Below, one piece after another: positions 61,083 through 64,000 of a DNA stretch of 64,000 nucleotides. The stretch lies in assembly GCF_029909975.1 (NCBI RefSeq), contig NZ_CP094516.1, positions 8,410,501-8,474,500 on the forward strand, read 5' to 3'. The notes under the pieces are model-generated. The model ran no database searches. It was not told the origin of the DNA and was given only the letters and a program-made list of their open reading frames with translations. A program made the translations under genes and the position numbers. The stretch comes from Bradyrhizobium sp. ISRA430. Lineage in GTDB: Bacteria; Pseudomonadota; Alphaproteobacteria; Rhizobiales; Xanthobacteraceae. The number at the start of each line of letters is the position of its first letter. Position 1 is the stretch's first letter.

Positions 61083-62012
61083 ATGCTGAAACAGCTCTTT
61101 GCACCGCAACTTGTCATCCTTTACGTGCTTGCGGCATCGACGCTTTACGTCCACTTCCGCGGCAAGCAGCGGCTGCGCTTCGCGCGCCAGCTCGGCGATC
61201 ATTCGACCTATCTCGCGCCCTACAACGTGCTGATGTATGCGGGCTCGGCCGTGCCGAACAAGCCGGTGATCTCGGTTGATCAGTTTCCCGAGCTCAAGCC
61301 GCTCAGCGAAAATTGGGAGACGATCCGCGACGAGGCTGTGCGCCTGTTCGACGAAGGCTTCATCCGCGCGGCGGCGAAGAACAACGACTGGGGCTTCTAC
61401 TCGTTCTTCAAAAGCGGCTGGAAGCGGTTTTACCTGAAGTGGTACGACGACTTCCTGCCATCGGCGCGCACGCTGTGCCCGAAGACGGTGGAGTTGTTGA
61501 ACGCGATTCCGTCCGTACACGGTGCGATGTTCGCGATGCTGCCGCCGGGCGGCAAGCTAGGCGCGCATCGCGATCCCTTCGCCGGTTCGCTGCGTTATCA
61601 TCTCGGCCTCGTCACGCCGAACTCAAACAAGTGCCGCATCCTCGTCGACGGCGTCGAATGCGTCTGGCGTGATGGCGAAGCCTTCATGTTCGACGAGACG
61701 TTCATCCACAGCGCCGAGAACGCGACCGACGTCAACCGAATCATCCTGTTCTGCGACGTCGAGCGTCCGATGAAGTACGGCTTCATGACCGCGATGAACC
61801 GCTGGGTCAGCCATCACATCGTCAAGGCGTCGGCGACCCAGAATGTCGATGGCGAGAATGTCGGCGCGCTCAACAAGGTCTTCGGCAAGCTCTACGAGAT
61901 CCATCTCGCGAGCCGCAAGGTCAAGGAGTGGAATCGCAGCGTCTACTACACGCTGAAGTATTCGCTGACGGCGCTGATCCTCGGCCTGATCGTGGTGTCG
62001 GCGCTGAGGTGA
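61083..62012 (+). CDS. lpxO: LpxO-like aspartyl/asparaginyl beta-hydroxylase
   Basis: The 309-residue protein has an N-terminal membrane anchor (PQLVILYVLAASTLYVHF), a 2-oxoglutarate/Fe(II)-dependent hydroxylase domain with LGAHRDPFAGSLRYHLGL (His-x-Asp region), GEAFMFDETFIHSAEN (second His) and VNRIILFCDVERP, and a C-terminal hydrophobic segment (SLTALILGLIVVSAL). LpxO adds 2-OH groups to lipid A acyl chains at the inner membrane; the two anchors and domain fit. A strong bidirectional terminator follows. Confidence 0.85.
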   Translation: MLKQLFAPQLVILYVLAASTLYVHFRGKQRLRFARQLGDHSTYLAPYNVLMYAGSAVPNKPVISVDQFPELKPLSENWETIRDEAVRLFDEGFIRAAAKNNDWGFYSFFKSGWKRFYLKWYDDFLPSARTLCPKTVELLNAIPSVHGAMFAMLPPGGKLGAHRDPFAGSLRYHLGLVTPNSNKCRILVDGVECVWRDGEAFMFDETFIHSAENATDVNRIILFCDVERPMKYGFMTAMNRWVSHHIVKASATQNVDGENVGALNKVFGKLYEIHLASRKVKEWNRSVYYTLKYSLTALILGLIVVSALR

Positions 62013-62039
62013 TTGGCGCACATCGTCGCCTGGAATCAA

Positions 62040-62067
62040 AAAGCCCCGGAGCATGCTCCGGGGCTTT
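62040..62067. terminator. bidirectional terminator between lpxO and FAH-family gene
   Basis: A perfect 28-bp palindrome, AAAGCCCCGGAGC-AT-GCTCCGGGGCTTT, with A-rich sequence to the left and T-rich sequence to the right. It serves both convergent genes. Confidence 0.9.
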
Positions 62068-62090
62068 GTTATTTGGGGAACGTGTCGTGG

Positions 62091-62792
62091 TTATTCCGGC
62101 TGGCCGATCGAGACCTTCAGCGTGCCGACACCGTCGACGCCGCATTCGAGCTTGTCGCCGGGCTGAAGCTGCGACACGCCAGCGGGCGTGCCGGTCATGA
62201 TGATGTCGCCGGCAGCGAGCTTCACCTGCTGCGAGAGCTGCCAGATGATCTCCGGCACGTTCCAGATCAGCTCGGTGAGATCGCCCTTCTGGGCTTCCTT
62301 GCCGTTGACCGTGAGCCAGATCTTGCCCTTGGATGGATGGCCGATCTTCGAAGCCGGCTGCACCGCGGAGCAGGGCGCCGAATAGTCGAACGATTTGCCG
62401 ATCTCCCAGGGGCGTTCTTTCTTGCGCGAGGCGATCTGGAGGTCGCGGCGGGTGAGGTCGATACCGACGGCATAGCCGTAGACGTGGTCGAGCGCCTTGT
62501 CGGAGGGAATGTTCAGTCCGCCGCTCTTCATCGCGACGATCAGCTCGACCTCGTGATGCAGGTCCTTGGTCAGCGGCGGATAGGGAATGGTGGCGCCATC
62601 GGGCACCAGCATGTCGGCGTGCTTGGCGAAGAAGAACGGCGGCGCGCGCTCGTCATTGCCCATCTCGCGGATGTGCTCGAGATAGTTGCGACCGACGCAC
62701 CAGATGCGGCGCACCGGATAGCGGCCGCTCTCCCCGACGACGGGAAGCGATGCCTGGGGCGGAAGCGGAATGACGTAGGAGGCGGCGTTCAT
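62091..62792 (-). CDS. fumarylacetoacetate hydrolase family protein
   Basis: The 233-residue protein has YPVRRIWCVGRNYLEHIREM at the start (FAH family loop), DLHHEVELIVAM (metal ligand Glu pair), VYGYAVGIDLTRRDLQ (Asp ligand) and DIIMTGTPAGVSQLQPGD, the most conserved FAH block. Members hydrolyse C-C bonds, isomerise or decarboxylate oxo-acids in aromatic catabolism, or act as oxaloacetate decarboxylases or acylpyruvases. Substrate unknown. It lies 35 bases downstream of the MsbA-like gene on the same strand. Confidence 0.9.
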   Translation of the reverse strand: MNAASYVIPLPPQASLPVVGESGRYPVRRIWCVGRNYLEHIREMGNDERAPPFFFAKHADMLVPDGATIPYPPLTKDLHHEVELIVAMKSGGLNIPSDKALDHVYGYAVGIDLTRRDLQIASRKKERPWEIGKSFDYSAPCSAVQPASKIGHPSKGKIWLTVNGKEAQKGDLTELIWNVPEIIWQLSQQVKLAAGDIIMTGTPAGVSQLQPGDKLECGVDGVGTLKVSIGQPE

Positions 62793-62827
62793 GAAGCGGT
62801 CTCGCTGCTCTTGGGGTGAAGGAAATG

Positions 62828-64000
62828 CTAGGCGGTTGCGCTAATCGGCGCCAGCCCCAGAGGGCCGGCGTCGTGGTGCTGGAGGCGGAAGAACGAGGCG
62901 TAGCGGCCCGAGCGGCGGAGCAGCTCGTCGTGCCGGCCCTGCTCGATGATCTCGCCGCCCTCGACCACCAGGATCGCGTCGGCGTGCATGATGGTGTGCA
63001 AGCGGTGCGCGATCACGATCGTGGTGCGGTTCTGGCAGAGATGCTCGATCGCCTCCTGCACCTGCTTCTCGGACTCGGAGTCGAGCGCGGCGGTGGCCTC
63101 GTCGAGCAGGATGATCGATGCGTTCTTGATCAGCGCGCGCGCCACCGCGATGCGCTGGCGCTGGCCGCCCGAGAGCTGCGTGCCGTGCTCGCCGACCGGC
63201 GTGTCGTAGCCGAGCGGGAAGCTCATGATGAAATCATGCGCGCAGGCGGCCTTGGCCGCCTCGATGATCTCGTTCTCGGTCGCGCCGGGCCGGCCGAAGG
63301 CGATGTTGTTGCGGATGGTATCGCGGAACAGATAGACGTCCTGACCGACATAGGCGGTCTGCGCCCGCAGCGACTTTCGCGAGACCGAGGAGATCGACTG
63401 GCCGTCGATCACGATGTCGCCCTGCGTCACCTCGTAGAAGCGCAGCAGCAGCGCCAGCACGGTCGACTTGCCGCCGCCGGAGGGGCCGACCAGCGCAGTG
63501 ACCTTGCCGGGCTCGGCGGTGAAGCTCATGCGGTTGAGGACGGTCTCACCGGTGCGATAGGCGAAGCTGACGTCGCGCAGCTCGATCCGGGCGTCGGACA
63601 GTTTTAGCGATGGTTTGTCGTCGTCGGAGTGCTCACTGGCCGGGCTGTCAACCACCTCGAGCAGCATACGCGCGCCGACGAGCTGGCTGTTCAGATCGAT
63701 GTTGAGCCGCGCCAGCCGCTTGGCCGGCTCGGTCGCCATCAGGAAGGCGGTCATGAACGAGAAGAACTGGCCGGGCGTCGCGCCGAGCGCGACCACGCTG
63801 TAGCCGCCATAGAGCAGACAGCCGGCGACCGCGAAGCCGCCAAGCATCTCCATCAGCGGGTTGGAGCGGTTGGCGACGCGGGCCATCTTGTTGGCGTTGC
63901 GCTCGACGATCGCGATGTTCTCGTCGATGCGGCTTTGCATCGTCTCTTCGAGCGTGAAGGCCTTGACCGTGCGGATGCCCTGCAGCGACTCCTGCATGGT
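62828..64000 (-). CDS. MsbA-like ABC exporter, 5' end beyond the window
   Basis: The visible 390 residues cover the end of the transmembrane domain (LQESLQGIRTVKAFTLEETM, GGFAVAGCLLYGGYSVVALG) and the whole nucleotide-binding domain: ALVGPSGGGKSTVLALLLRF (Walker A), GTQLSGGQRQRIAVARAL (signature), IILLDEATAALDSESE (Walker B) and IVIAHRLHTI (switch). The frame continues past 64000; the true start is outside. Half-transporters of this type flip lipid A, lipids or drugs. The neighbouring lpxO would fit a lipid A theme, but that is not proof. Confidence 0.88.
   Translation of the reverse strand, partial: TMQESLQGIRTVKAFTLEETMQSRIDENIAIVERNANKMARVANRSNPLMEMLGGFAVAGCLLYGGYSVVALGATPGQFFSFMTAFLMATEPAKRLARLNIDLNSQLVGARMLLEVVDSPASEHSDDDKPSLKLSDARIELRDVSFAYRTGETVLNRMSFTAEPGKVTALVGPSGGGKSTVLALLLRFYEVTQGDIVIDGQSISSVSRKSLRAQTAYVGQDVYLFRDTIRNNIAFGRPGATENEIIEAAKAACAHDFIMSFPLGYDTPVGEHGTQLSGGQRQRIAVARALIKNASIILLDEATAALDSESEKQVQEAIEHLCQNRTTIVIAHRLHTIMHADAILVVEGGEIIEQGRHDELLRRSGRYASFFRLQHHDAGPLGLAPISATA

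Noticed and set aside
1..64000. CRISPR arrays, rRNA operons, complete insertion sequences
   Set aside because: No spaced direct-repeat array, rRNA-like sequence or intact transposase was seen on reading the window.

Overview
The window looks like a chromosomal segment of a Bradyrhizobium-type alphaproteobacterium (Nitrobacteraceae). The basis is high-GC coding DNA, two complete Liv-type ABC uptake systems with linked CoA ligases, several families of long palindromic intergenic repeats, and accessory proteins of types I associate with Bradyrhizobium. The assignment is from recognition of protein types, not from a database search.

Layout. 0-4.1 kb is the end of a surface-polysaccharide locus: a truncated sugar-nucleotide epimerase, a FlaA1/CapD-like membrane dehydratase/epimerase and a WbuB-like glycosyltransferase. 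4.2-15.2 kb is an accessory, prophage-like block: a YqaJ nuclease plus an ERF annealing protein with an HNH-like tail, gmhB between two short direct repeats, a frameshifted serine recombinase, an XRE regulator with operator-like palindromes, an Mrr-like nuclease, a frameshifted ParB-methyltransferase and two DUF5681-type proteins. Three independent single-base frameshifts mark this block as decaying. 15.6-25.8 kb is a Liv transporter gene set (livG, CoA ligase, livH, livM, binding protein, livF, second CoA ligase). It is interrupted by a DUF559 nuclease gene that sits between near-perfect inverted repeats. A Crp/Fnr regulator diverges from livG.

26.8-38.4 kb is a stress/metal accessory region read leftward. 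One unit runs from a structured leader through a 55-residue ORF, an Fe/Mn superoxide dismutase, two paralogous periplasmic proteins, a Cys-rich small protein, cytochrome b, the chromate transporter ChrA, a small cytochrome c, two hypothetical proteins and an MFS transporter. A second unit starts with a copy of the same leader and encodes an ABC-2 exporter, a secreted lectin-like protein and a 47-residue protein. A fragment of a second chrA lies at the edge (26.8 kb).

38.6-64 kb looks like ordinary chromosome: a zinc-ribbon adenylate cyclase/AAA/TPR signalling protein, a peroxiredoxin-like protein, a HemD-like protein, purU, a second Liv operon followed by a MetE-like gene, a secreted TPR-caspase protein, a SAM-binding protein upstream of metK and ahcY, a Baeyer-Villiger-type monooxygenase, a Tat-exported alpha/beta hydrolase, an LpxO-like hydroxylase, a fumarylacetoacetate-hydrolase family protein and the start of an MsbA-like exporter that runs off the right end.

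The two observations most worth following are the DUF559 gene whose ribosome site and stop codon are both embedded in its flanking inverted repeats, and the duplicated three-hairpin leader whose last hairpin masks the ribosome binding site ahead of two unrelated operons. No tRNA, rRNA or CRISPR array was seen.
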